Source: Sandaracinaceae bacterium (GTDB lineage Bacteria; Myxococcota_A; Polyangia; Polyangiales; Sandaracinaceae). Taken from it: a DNA stretch of 63,400 nt. Below are positions 1 through 10,916 of this stretch, piece by piece (position 1 is the first letter of the stretch; the number at the start of each line of letters is the position of its first letter). The notes under the pieces are model-generated. The model ran no database searches. It was not told the DNA's origin and worked only from the letters and a program-made list of their open reading frames with translations. Made by a program: the position numbers and the translations under genes. The stretch spans positions 322,501-385,900 of the forward strand of contig JAVJQK010000050.1 in NCBI GenBank assembly GCA_040218145.1. The letters run 5' to 3'.

Positions 1-2872
<2,872 letters not shown>

Positions 2873-3039
2873 ACCTCTAAGGCAAGCGTTGGGCTCGAGA
2901 TCAGGGTTGGGAGCAAGAGCCCCGACCCGCCCACGATTCAACTACGTGGACGACTTGAAGGTTCGAAGCAGGAGCTCGTCCTCCTGTCAGCGAAGACGGC
3001 CAGTTGGCCCCGCTGATTGCACTGTGCTTCCAAGGTTTT
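2873..3039 (+). other. 23S-5S internal transcribed spacer
   Basis: This is a 167-nt spacer between 23S and 5S rRNA. I see no tRNA cloverleaf, no TTCRA T-loop motif and no convincing open frame. It probably carries processing stems for rRNA maturation, which I did not fold. Confidence 0.8.
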
Positions 3040-3156
3040 TCCGGTGACGATGTCGGAGGGGCCACACCCGATCCCATCTCGAACTCGGAAGTTAAGCCCT
3101 CCAGAGCCGATGGTACTGCACGCGCAAGTGTGTGGGAGAGTAGGACGTTGCCGGGT
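3040..3156 (+). rRNA. rrf: 5S ribosomal RNA
   Basis: This is a typical 5S gene. It opens with TCCGGTGACGATGTCGGAGGG and keeps the conserved central CCCATCTCGAACTCGGAAG block. It closes with GAGAGTAGGACGTTGCCGGG, which pairs with the 5' end to form helix I. At about 117 nt it has the normal length. It follows 23S in the same orientation, giving the usual 23S-5S order of a bacterial rRNA operon. Confidence 0.97.
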
Positions 3157-3164
3157 CTTTTCAC

Positions 3165-3200
3165 GAAGCCCGCCTCGATTTTTCGAGGCGGGCTTCTTCT
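3165..3200 (+). terminator. rRNA operon intrinsic terminator
   Basis: A perfect 14-bp GC-rich stem (3165-3178 with 3183-3196) encloses a TTTT loop and is followed by a pyrimidine-rich TTCTATT tail. It starts about 9 nt after the 5S gene, so it most likely ends the rRNA operon. The inverted repeat is readable directly from the sequence. Confidence 0.93.
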
Positions 3201-3287
3201 ATTCCGTCAGTTGAATTTCGGCCGTGACGATTCGCCGCCGTCGGCTGGATCATCGGTCGCCGACGTCCTAGACCGCGGCCCTGAAGC

Positions 3288-5843
3288 ATGTCTCGCGGAC
3301 GTCGCATCGTACTTGCGGTCAGCACGACCGTCCTGGTCATCACCGCTCTCGGCGCGCTCGCCTGGACGTGGTGGATCCCGGACGCGATCGCCGACCGAGC
3401 TCGCGAGGCCGCCGCGCGTCGTGGCCTCGACGCCAGCGTCGCCTCCGTCAGCCTCGGCTTCGACACCGTGCGCATCTTCGGACTGCGCGTTCGCGGTGGC
3501 GACGCCATTGTCGCCGATGTCCGCGAGGTCGACACCCACGCCGGCATCGTCGCGCTCGCCCTCGAGGGAAGCGGGGCCGTCCGTCGCGTCTCGCTCGAAG
3601 GGGTCCGCGTCTCGGTCGACCTCGGCGATTCAGATCTCCCCGATGTGCTGGAGCGTCTCCGTTCACCACGCGCGGAGGCGGCCCAGACCGATGGCGCCGG
3701 CCGTGCCCTCGAGGTCACGGATCTCGCGGTCGCGCTGAGCGATCGGCGGGGCGCGCTCCTCGTCCTGGAGCAAGGCGAGGTCGCGCTCTTGCCGGAGGGG
3801 ATCGTCACCGCCCAGTTCGGAGCGGGTGCGCTCGCGCCCGACGCCGACGACGGCGTGAACGTGGGCCACCTGAGCGGCCGTTTGGAGCGAGACGACGAGG
3901 CGGGCTGGCGCCTCGCCGGCGCCGACGCCTCCGAGATCGCGGTCCGCTATCGAGAGCGCGAGGGGGCCAGACGTAGTCCGCTTCGAGATCGACTCGCCGA
4001 CGCAGCGGCCATCCTCCGTGGCGCGCTCGGTGAGACGCCCGCTCGGCTCGACGACGAAGCCGGCGCCATCGAGGAGCTCGTGGACACCGAGTCCGACCGG
4101 CATGACGATCCCTCATCGGACGAAACCCGGTCGCGCGGTGCTCGGTCAGACGAAGCTCGGCCGAGCCGCCCCCGCGTCGCCCGGACCGAGGAATCGGTCT
4201 CGGCCGAAGATGGCGATGCGGAGTCCGATGAATCGGTGCCTGGGGATCGCGCCGCCGACGCCGAGTCCGACTCCGAACCCGGGGACGAGCCGGCTGGCCT
4301 CGCCGCGCTCATCGATCTCATCCGTCCGCGCCTGGCCGTCGGCGCCCTGATCCGCTTGGAGGGGATCTCGGTGGTCGCGAGCGGCGATCGCGACCGCCGC
4401 GTCCTTCGGGAGCTGGAGGCAGAGCTCGAGGTTCTGCCCGGCGGCCGCTATCGGCTCGAGGGCTCGGGGCGGCCAGGCAGGGGAGGGCGCCTCGGCTGGA
4501 ACCTCACCGTGGATCCCGGCGCGCTGCGGGCCGAAGGCGATCTCGATTTCCAGCGCCTGCCCTTCGTCCTGCTCGTCCCATTCCTCCCGCGGCTCCCGTG
4601 GCACGAGGCTGAAGACACCAGGGTGAGCGGCGAGCTCTCGATTCATGGTGAGGGAGCGAGCCGGATCCACCTCGAGGGTCAGGTCTCCATCGACGATCTG
4701 GCCCTGAGCTCGCCGCGAATCGCCCCGAACCCCGTCGAGCGGATCGCGCTGTCGATCCAGGGGAGCGCCGACTGGGTCCCGCTCGATCGCCGCCTGGAGA
4801 TCGAGAGCGCGGAGCTCGGCCTCGGCCAAGCCCGGGTCAACCTGACCGGCGCGCTCGAGTGGCCCGCCGATCACTACCGCGTCGACGTGCGGGCGACCCT
4901 GCCGCCCACCGACTGCGACCTCGCGGTGGGCGCCATCCCGGCTGATCTCCTGGCGGAGCTCTCGGGCTTCACCTTCACCGGCCGGATGGGCGGCCAGCTC
5001 CTCCTCCGCGTCGACTCCCGGGATCTCGGGGCCACCCGCCTTCGGGTCCACGTCGCCAACGGCTGCGTCTTCGACACCGCCCCCGCGATCGCCGACGTCC
5101 GTCGCTTCGAGGCGCCTTTCATCCACCGGGTCGTCGAACCGGATGGCGGCGCCTTCGAGATGGAGACCGGCCCGGGCACCCTCGAGTGGACCCCGATCAC
5201 CCGGATCAGCCCCTACTTCATCCAGGCCGTCCTGGGCCATGAAGACGCCGGCTTCTACCAGCACTCCGGCTTCAGCGTCTCGTCCATCGAGCGCGCACTG
5301 GTCCGGAACCTCGAAGCGGGCCGCTACGTCTACGGCGCCTCGACCATCACCATGCAGTTGGTGAAGAACGTCTTTCTCCATCGCGAGAAGACCCTGGCCC
5401 GCAAGGTCCAGGAGGTGCTGCTCACGTGGTGGATCGAGTCCATCATGGAGAAGGACCAGATCCTCGAGCTGTACCTGAACGTCATCGAGTACGGCCCGCG
5501 GGTCTACGGCATCCGTGCCGCGGCGATGCACTACTTCGGGCGCATCCCGGCCGAGCTGGGACCCGCGGAGTCGGCCTACCTCGCGACGATCCTGCCCAAC
5601 CCCAAGGCGTTCCACGAGCACTGGGAGGAGGGCATGATTCCCGAGCGTCACCGTCGCCGTGTGGAGCGCTTCGTGAACACCCTGGAGGCTCGCGATCGAT
5701 TCAGCCAGTCCGACGCCTCCAGCGCACGGGCCGACCTCCCCGAGCTCCGGTTCCATCGGCCCGGGGACCCCCTCCCGGCACGCCGGGAGCAGGACGATTC
5801 CATGGCCGAGGATGCCGCGCTCGAGGAGACCCAGCGGTTCTGA
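3288..5843 (+). CDS. AsmA-like domain / GT51 peptidoglycan glycosyltransferase fusion
   Basis: 851 residues. An N-terminal membrane segment (about 6-27) is followed by a long AsmA/TamB-like beta-rich region. An acidic Ser/Arg/Asp low-complexity stretch (about 255-350) interrupts that region. The last 230 residues are a GT51 domain, with catalytic-Glu motif EDAGFYQHSGF (about 651), GASTITMQLVKN, and RKVQEVLLTWWIE with ELYLNVIEYG. GT51 enzymes polymerise lipid II into glycan strands on the outer face of the inner membrane. No transpeptidase domain is present, so it resembles monofunctional MtgA with a very large periplasmic extension. The gene stands alone between the rRNA terminator and a convergent gene. 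The GT51 call is firm. The AsmA label is a judgement from sequence character. Confidence 0.92.
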   Translation: MSRGRRIVLAVSTTVLVITALGALAWTWWIPDAIADRAREAAARRGLDASVASVSLGFDTVRIFGLRVRGGDAIVADVREVDTHAGIVALALEGSGAVRRVSLEGVRVSVDLGDSDLPDVLERLRSPRAEAAQTDGAGRALEVTDLAVALSDRRGALLVLEQGEVALLPEGIVTAQFGAGALAPDADDGVNVGHLSGRLERDDEAGWRLAGADASEIAVRYREREGARRSPLRDRLADAAAILRGALGETPARLDDEAGAIEELVDTESDRHDDPSSDETRSRGARSDEARPSRPRVARTEESVSAEDGDAESDESVPGDRAADAESDSEPGDEPAGLAALIDLIRPRLAVGALIRLEGISVVASGDRDRRVLRELEAELEVLPGGRYRLEGSGRPGRGGRLGWNLTVDPGALRAEGDLDFQRLPFVLLVPFLPRLPWHEAEDTRVSGELSIHGEGASRIHLEGQVSIDDLALSSPRIAPNPVERIALSIQGSADWVPLDRRLEIESAELGLGQARVNLTGALEWPADHYRVDVRATLPPTDCDLAVGAIPADLLAELSGFTFTGRMGGQLLLRVDSRDLGATRLRVHVANGCVFDTAPAIADVRRFEAPFIHRVVEPDGGAFEMETGPGTLEWTPITRISPYFIQAVLGHEDAGFYQHSGFSVSSIERALVRNLEAGRYVYGASTITMQLVKNVFLHREKTLARKVQEVLLTWWIESIMEKDQILELYLNVIEYGPRVYGIRAAAMHYFGRIPAELGPAESAYLATILPNPKAFHEHWEEGMIPERHRRRVERFVNTLEARDRFSQSDASSARADLPELRFHRPGDPLPARREQDDSMAEDAALEETQRF

Positions 5844-5879
5844 CCCAGCGCCTCGACTGCGAGGCCGTCGCCGCCTGCT

Positions 5880-6533
5880 TCAGCGGAAGCGCGCCTCGGG
5901 AGAGATGTAATAGAAGCCCTCGAGGCTCGCCTGGGCGAGCACGCGACCGGCGAGCGCGCGTTGAACCGTCGCCAGATCGAAGCCATCCGGCACTTCCAGG
6001 GTCTCGACATCTGTCGCGAAGAGCTGAAACTCGTACCAGTGAATCAGGTCATCGTTCCACGGCGGACAGGGGCCGTCATAGCCGAAGTAGCGTCCCTGCA
6101 TCTCGGCGTCGTCCGCGAACCAGCGCGTGTAGTCATTGAGACCATGTCGCATGCCGTCCGGGACGTCGGTGAGCGACTTTCCCCCGACCGTCACGCCGCT
6201 CGAGAACTGGCCCTCCTCGAGCTCACGGTGATCCGCGGGGATGTCGATCAACACCCAATGAACGAAGTCTGTCCTGGGCATCTCCCGCGAAACACGCTCG
6301 CCACGCTCGTTGGCGAGGCTCACGTCCGAGGGCGCGTCATGGTCGACGCAGGTGATGACGAGTGATCTCGTGCCTTCGGGGACGTCATCCCAGGCGAGAT
6401 GCGGGCTGACGTTGTCCGAGAGCTCGAAGCGCTCGTGCTCGGCCAGCTCTTGGGGATAGAAGCGGTGCCTACCGAACGCGTAGCGGGTGGGCATCGCGCG
6501 CCGATGGAGAAAACCGTCGCTGCGAAGCTTCAT
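5880..6533 (-). CDS. PEBP / YbhB-YbcL (Raf kinase inhibitor-like) family protein
   Basis: 217 residues. PEBP-family signatures are visible: SPHLAWDDVPEGTRSLVI, then DHDAPS, FVHWVLIDIPA, GYDGPCPPW and HWYEFQLFA. These build the small conserved anion pocket of the YbhB/YbcL group. The bacterial proteins are of poorly known function and are possibly ligand- or phosphate-binding. The ATG at 6533 is preceded by a GGGGGAGGGGG SD and overlaps the upstream MbtH-like gene by 4 nt (ATGA), so the two are translationally coupled. There is no signal peptide, so it is predicted cytoplasmic. A longer upstream frame exists but lacks family character. Confidence 0.9.
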   Translation of the reverse strand: MKLRSDGFLHRRAMPTRYAFGRHRFYPQELAEHERFELSDNVSPHLAWDDVPEGTRSLVITCVDHDAPSDVSLANERGERVSREMPRTDFVHWVLIDIPADHRELEEGQFSSGVTVGGKSLTDVPDGMRHGLNDYTRWFADDAEMQGRYFGYDGPCPPWNDDLIHWYEFQLFATDVETLEVPDGFDLATVQRALAGRVLAQASLEGFYYISPEARFR

Positions 6534-6769
6534 GCCCCCTCCCCCGCGGCTTCGAGGCGCTCGAGCTCTTCGAGTTGCCATCGAACCCGCAACGGCCGCA
6601 TGTCGGTCCACACCGCCTCGATATAGTCGAGGCATGTCGTCTTGTCGCCCCGTACTCCCACTTCGACCCAACCTCGCGGCAGATCGCGTTCCTGGAACCA
6701 GATCGAGTACTGCTCGTCGTGATTGATGACGACGGTGTAGGCGCGCGTGTCTTCTTCTTCTTCCGACAT
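6530..6769 (-). CDS. MbtH-like protein
   Basis: 79 residues. It matches the MbtH family closely, with VVINHDEQYSIW, LPRGWVEVG, CLDYIEAVW and the terminal WTDMRPLRVRW. The three invariant Trp positions and the DMRP element are present. MbtH proteins bind and activate adenylation domains of nonribosomal peptide synthetases. No NRPS or siderophore gene lies in this window. Its only operon partner is the overlapping PEBP-family gene. It therefore probably acts in trans on a synthetase encoded elsewhere, or has a non-NRPS role. Length and motifs are standard for the family. Confidence 0.93.
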   Translation of the reverse strand: MSEEEEDTRAYTVVINHDEQYSIWFQERDLPRGWVEVGVRGDKTTCLDYIEAVWTDMRPLRVRWQLEELERLEAAGEGA

Positions 6770-6942
6770 CTGGGCTCAGCCTCCGGCTTCCCCCGCGGCC
6801 CCGACCATGCCGAAATCCGTTCCAGACAGCAAGCCCGACGCGCCGGGCGGCGCTACGACCCACTGAATGCTTGAAGAAGATCGGCGTCCAGCCTATGCAG
6901 GGCAGGCCCGGAAGGCCGCCCCGCCGGCGGCAGGAGGACCCG
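6770..6942. promoter_or_regulatory. Divergent intergenic region, MbtH-like gene / PEGA gene
   Basis: A 173-bp region separates the minus-strand MbtH-PEBP pair from the plus-strand PEGA gene and must carry promoters for both. A clear SD (AGGAGG, 6932-6937) precedes the ATG at 6943. A 19-codon plus-strand frame (6807-6866) is present but I cannot support it as a gene. I could not assign -35/-10 elements with confidence. Confidence 0.5.
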
Positions 6943-9150
6943 ATGGCCAGACTTTCGTCTCTCTTGATCTTCCTCGGCGCCGTGGGGGTGTCGTTGGCGG
7001 CCTCGTTGGCGACCACGTCGACGGCCCACGCCTACCGCATCCCGATCAACATCGAGTCGGTGCCGCCAGGCGCCACGGTGTACCTGGACTCGACGTCGAG
7101 CCCGCCGCTCGGGACCACGCCGCTCCGCAACGTGCGGGTCGAGCGGGGTGAGCACACGATCATCTTCCAGCTCCTCAACCACGAGGAGGCGCGCCTCCAG
7201 GTCAACGTGCGGCGCCGCCGCGAGACCTTCCGCGCGGTGCTGCGAGCGCTCGGGACGATCGAGGTGTCGGCGGGGAACGCCGGCGCGCAGGGCGCGAACG
7301 TGTTCGTGGATGGCCGGCAGGTCGGCGGCGCGCTCGGCTCGACGCCGATCCGCGTGACCGATCTGCAGCCCGGCCGCCACCAGGTCCGAGTGCAGCGCGA
7401 GGGCTACGACACCTTCGAGCAGTGGGTCGAGGTCGGCGGAGGACAGATGGTCCGCGTCGCCGCGGTGATGCAGCAGTCGGCGCCCGACACGGGGTCGATC
7501 CTGGTCAGCGGGCCTCCAGGGGCGCCGGTGTTCCTCGACGGCACGCCGCGCGGCTCGACGCCGACCGTGATCGACGGGGTCGCGGTGGGCGCGCACACGG
7601 TCGAGATTCGGCCGCCGGGGCTGCCGCCCTACAGTCAGTCGGTGACGGTGCTCGCCGGGCAGCGGGCGACGGTCGCGATGCCCGCCCAGCAGGGGGGGAC
7701 GCTCCGGGTGCTCGCCAGCGCGCCTGGGGCGGTGATCAGCATCGACGGAGAGGTGCTCGGGCCGTCGCCGGCCAGCCGCGAGGGGCTCGCCGCGGGTGAG
7801 CACATCGTCGAGGCGACGGCGGAGGGCTACCAGCGCGCGCGCCAGACGGTGACCGTCGAGGCGGGCCAGCAGCGGGTGGTCTCGCTCGACATGGAGCAGG
7901 TTGTCGGCGAGCCCGGCCGCATCGTGGTGGAGTCGAACGTCGACGGCGCCGCGGTGCTCATCGACGGCGAGGAGCGCGGGACGGCGCCCGTGGTGCTGAC
8001 GCCGGAGGCCGGGCCGCACGCGATCGTGGTGCGCGCCGACGGGCACCAGGAGTACAGCACGACCTGTGAGACGCGCCCGGGGCAGAACTGCGAGGTCGAC
8101 GCGGTGCTCGTGCCGCAGCAGGTCCGCGTCCGCGTGGCCGTGCAGCCGGGGATCCGCGGGGCGCAGCTCTACGTGGACGACGAGCTGGCGGGGCCGGTTC
8201 CCTTTGACGGCACGCTCCCGGCGGGCTCGCATGTGCTCGTGGTGCAGGCGCCCGAGCACGAGGAGTTCCGGCAGCAGGTGCTGCTGACGCCGAGCTCGGA
8301 GGTGCGACCGTTCGACATCACGCTGCCGCACATCACGGACGGCATCTCGGACGAGGAGCGGCAGACGCTGGTGCAGGAGGACGAGCGTCGGCGCGGCGCG
8401 GCGGTCACGCACTCGGCGGCGCCGCTGGTCGTGAACCAGGCGACGATCGATCTCTCGCTCGGCTGGCCGTATCTCGCGGAGATGAGGCTCAGCGTCGGGC
8501 TGCTCGACTGGCTCGACGCGGGCTTCTCGGTGCGCAGCTTCGGCCGGCTCACCGAGTTCGAGGGGCGGGTGCGCGCGGGCTACCGGCCCATCGAGCAGCT
8601 CGCGGTCGGCGGTCAGGTCCGCTTCGGCGGCGGCATCGGCCCGGAGCTCGGACACCGGCAGCCCGACTACAGCGGGATCATGCCCGTCCCGACGGTCACC
8701 GAGCGCTACGACACGCGGCCGAGCACGCCGGACATGGCGCAGGAGTTCAGCTACCCCATCAACAGCGTGTTCATGAGCCTCGAGGCGATGGGCAGCCTGC
8801 ACTTCTCGGACACGGGCGCGTTCACGCTCTGGGTCGGGCTCGATCTGTCGAGCGACGAGTACGGAGGGCACCCGTTCAACAGCGGCGTCTACCTGGACTA
8901 CGACCGCGCGGGCACCCCCTACTGCACCGTGGATGCGGTGACGAGTGACCTCAGCTGCCCGCGCGAGGACTGGGCTCGGGTCCGCCTCGGAGGGACGCTC
9001 GAGCTGGTGCTCACGCGCAACTGGAACCTGTGGTTCCTGCTCGAGGGCATCCTGAACCAGGCGCCGCGCCGGATCATGGGCAACCTGCTCGGCATCGAGG
9101 CGAACGACACGCAGTTCTATTTCCGCATCGGAACCACCTACAAGTTCTGA
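6943..9150 (+). CDS. PEGA-repeat protein with C-terminal outer-membrane barrel-like domain
   Basis: 735 residues from the ATG at 6943, chosen because it follows AGGAGG and opens a classic signal peptide (MARLSSLLIFLGAVGVSLAA, cleavage near AHA). About six PEGA-type repeats follow. Each has a P-G-A-x-V-[FY]-[LI]-D-G core, for example VPPGATVYLD, GAPVFLDGTPRG, GAVISIDGEVLG and GAAVLIDGEERG. The last ~230 residues are amphipathic-strand rich and end in IGTTYKF, the terminal aromatic typical of outer-membrane barrels. PEGA repeats occur in surface layers and envelope-attached proteins. I infer an outer-membrane protein presenting PEGA modules in the periplasm. It heads an apparent operon with the next gene 4 nt downstream. 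Confidence 0.88.
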   Translation: MARLSSLLIFLGAVGVSLAASLATTSTAHAYRIPINIESVPPGATVYLDSTSSPPLGTTPLRNVRVERGEHTIIFQLLNHEEARLQVNVRRRRETFRAVLRALGTIEVSAGNAGAQGANVFVDGRQVGGALGSTPIRVTDLQPGRHQVRVQREGYDTFEQWVEVGGGQMVRVAAVMQQSAPDTGSILVSGPPGAPVFLDGTPRGSTPTVIDGVAVGAHTVEIRPPGLPPYSQSVTVLAGQRATVAMPAQQGGTLRVLASAPGAVISIDGEVLGPSPASREGLAAGEHIVEATAEGYQRARQTVTVEAGQQRVVSLDMEQVVGEPGRIVVESNVDGAAVLIDGEERGTAPVVLTPEAGPHAIVVRADGHQEYSTTCETRPGQNCEVDAVLVPQQVRVRVAVQPGIRGAQLYVDDELAGPVPFDGTLPAGSHVLVVQAPEHEEFRQQVLLTPSSEVRPFDITLPHITDGISDEERQTLVQEDERRRGAAVTHSAAPLVVNQATIDLSLGWPYLAEMRLSVGLLDWLDAGFSVRSFGRLTEFEGRVRAGYRPIEQLAVGGQVRFGGGIGPELGHRQPDYSGIMPVPTVTERYDTRPSTPDMAQEFSYPINSVFMSLEAMGSLHFSDTGAFTLWVGLDLSSDEYGGHPFNSGVYLDYDRAGTPYCTVDAVTSDLSCPREDWARVRLGGTLELVLTRNWNLWFLLEGILNQAPRRIMGNLLGIEANDTQFYFRIGTTYKF

Positions 9151-9154
9151 TGGA

Positions 9155-10252
9155 GTGACCTCTCGTACCGTCGGGCCATCGGGGCGGGCATGGCGGCGGG
9201 CCGCCGGGGTCGCGCTCTACGTCCTTCTCCTGCTCGCGCTCCCGCTCGAGGGGCGCGCGCAGGAGGAGCTGCCGAGGCTCGCAGGCGATCGGCCGCTCAC
9301 GCTCCGACCGACGGACCGGACCCGGGTGCTCGCCTCGCGGGTGGTGCGGGTCCTCGCGCTCCGGCTCGACGTGGCGGTGGCGGTCGGCGAGGACGCGCCG
9401 CCGGAGGTGCTCGAGGCGGTGCCCGAGGGGCACCTCGCGATCGATCGCAGCGAGGACGAGGTCCGTCTCGTGCTGGCCGGTCCCGAAGGCCAGGTGTTCC
9501 GGAGCGAGGTGACGCTCGGCGCGGAGCGGGAGGGGAGAGCCCGCGCGGTGGCCCTCGCCATCGAGGCGCTACGGGACGCCGCCCTCGACGGGCCGCCCGA
9601 GGGCACGGCGACGCAGCGCTCCTATCCGCACGACGGGCAGCAGATCCTCTGGATCTACCGGGAGCGCGAGGGGGGGCTCTTCGGGCCGCGGCCGCGGCAG
9701 GAGGCGCTCGCGAAGCCGTCGATCGGGCTGGGCTTCATGCTGGGCATGTCCACCGAGCGGGAGACGATCATCGTCGGTCCCCGGATCGCGCTCGGGCTGT
9801 GCCTCGACTCGAGCTGCGTGGTGCTCGAGGGGGACTTGCCGGTGCTCCCAGAGGAGAGCGCGTCCTGCGACGGGCGCCGCATCCAGTACCGGCCGATCAA
9901 CCTCGCCCTGCGGCTGCAGCTCAGACCGATCGTGGTCGACGACGTGTCCGTGGCGTTCGACTTCGGGATCCTCAGCCGCTTCGGGCTCGCGAACCTCGTG
10001 GGGGTCGACGTGAGCCGCGTGGCCACGGACTTCGGGGTGCGCGGGGGCATCGAGGGGGCGTGGCGTTTCGCGGCCCCGTTCGAGCTGGTGCTCGAGGTCG
10101 GCGCCGACATCCACACGTCTCCGGCCGTGTTCATCCGCAGCACGCGGCCTCCGCCCGGCATGCCCGAGATCTGCGATCGCGCGGTGGAGCGGGTGCTGGT
10201 CGAGGATCTGGTGACGATCTGGGCGACGCTCGGCGTGAGGTTGCGCCCATGA
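9155..10252 (+). CDS. Exported protein, probable outer-membrane beta-barrel
   Basis: 365 residues from a GTG 4 nt after the preceding stop, which implies coupling. The N-terminus has an Arg-rich start and a hydrophobic core (VALYVLLLLALPL) ending before RAQEE, so it is secreted. Residues 30-150 form a soluble region. Residues 180-365 show alternating strand patterns (IGLGFMLGM, IALGLCLD, LALRLQLRP, VAFDFGILSRFG, LVLEVGADI) that suggest a barrel. Family not recognised. Co-transcription with the PEGA-barrel gene and the sigma factor suggests an envelope module. The start is not certain because no good SD is present. Confidence 0.75.
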   Translation: MTSRTVGPSGRAWRRAAGVALYVLLLLALPLEGRAQEELPRLAGDRPLTLRPTDRTRVLASRVVRVLALRLDVAVAVGEDAPPEVLEAVPEGHLAIDRSEDEVRLVLAGPEGQVFRSEVTLGAEREGRARAVALAIEALRDAALDGPPEGTATQRSYPHDGQQILWIYREREGGLFGPRPRQEALAKPSIGLGFMLGMSTERETIIVGPRIALGLCLDSSCVVLEGDLPVLPEESASCDGRRIQYRPINLALRLQLRPIVVDDVSVAFDFGILSRFGLANLVGVDVSRVATDFGVRGGIEGAWRFAAPFELVLEVGADIHTSPAVFIRSTRPPPGMPEICDRAVERVLVEDLVTIWATLGVRLRP

Positions 10253-10310
10253 CGCGTCGCCGGGTGGAAAACGGACCACCGCGCGACGACTCCCGGGTGT
10301 GGGAGCGTTG

Positions 10311-10916
10311 ATGGCGGAAGACCGGCTGGTCGCGATCGAGGGAGGGCTGTCCGAGGAGGAGGCGCTCCTGCGCGACGCGTCGAGCGGCGACGACGCGGCC
10401 GTGCGCCGCCTCTATCGCGCGCACGTCGACCGGGTCCATCGGTGCGTGGCCCGGATCCTCGGGCCTCATGATCCCGACGTCGACGACGTCGTCCAGCAGG
10501 TCTTCCTCGCGGCGCTCGACGGGCGCTTCGACGGGCGGAGCAAGCTCTCGACCTGGATGGTCGGCATCGCCACGCGCCGGGCGCTGGACGCCAGCCGGGC
10601 GCGCGCGAGGCGGCACCGGTGGTCGAAGGTCACCGAGTGGGTCGGCCTCGGGCGGCCGGCCGAGGCGCCGAACGCGCGCCACGACGCGCTCAGCCAGGCG
10701 GAGGCGGCGCTGGCCACGCTCACGCCCGAGCAGCGAACGGTCTTCGTTCTCCACCAGGTGGAGGGCTACACTTTCAAGGAGATCAGCGAGATGACCTCGA
10801 CCGGCATCTCAACCTTGCACGCGCGGCTCAAGGCCGCGCGGCGACGTCTCGACGAGCTGCTCGATGAGCTGCGCGACGAGGCGGACCCCGAGGAGGCGAC
10901 CGATGAGCGGGCGTGA
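10311..10916 (+). CDS. ECF-type RNA polymerase sigma factor
   Basis: 201 residues. The region-2 signature is LYRAHVDRVHRCVARILG, then DVDDVVQQVFLAAL and KLSTWMVGIATRRALD. The region-4 helix-turn-helix is LTPEQRTVFVLHQVEGYTFK with EISEMTSTGISTLHARL. Only sigma regions 2 and 4 are present, which defines the ECF class. I start at the ATG at 10311 (GGGAG 5 nt upstream) rather than the in-frame GTG at 10299. The 3' end overlaps the FecR-domain gene by 14 nt, the arrangement expected of a sigma/anti-sigma pair. It probably directs envelope-stress genes, possibly this cluster. The target promoters are unknown. Confidence 0.93.
   Translation: MAEDRLVAIEGGLSEEEALLRDASSGDDAAVRRLYRAHVDRVHRCVARILGPHDPDVDDVVQQVFLAALDGRFDGRSKLSTWMVGIATRRALDASRARARRHRWSKVTEWVGLGRPAEAPNARHDALSQAEAALATLTPEQRTVFVLHQVEGYTFKEISEMTSTGISTLHARLKAARRRLDELLDELRDEADPEEATDERA

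Noticed and set aside
2873-3039. A tRNA in the 23S-5S spacer
   Set aside because: No cloverleaf or T-loop GTTCRA sequence could be found.
5880-6769. A nonribosomal peptide gene cluster around the MbtH-like gene
   Set aside because: No adenylation, condensation, thioesterase or transport gene is visible within the window.
6807-6866. A 19-codon leader ORF upstream of the PEGA gene
   Set aside because: It has no convincing SD, no similarity to a known leader peptide, and its length is within chance in GC-rich DNA.
5880-7016. A 378-residue version of the PEBP protein starting upstream at 7016
   Set aside because: The N-terminal 161 residues run through the MbtH gene in another frame and are Arg-rich noise. 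The ATG at 6533 with a strong SD and a 4-nt overlap fits better.
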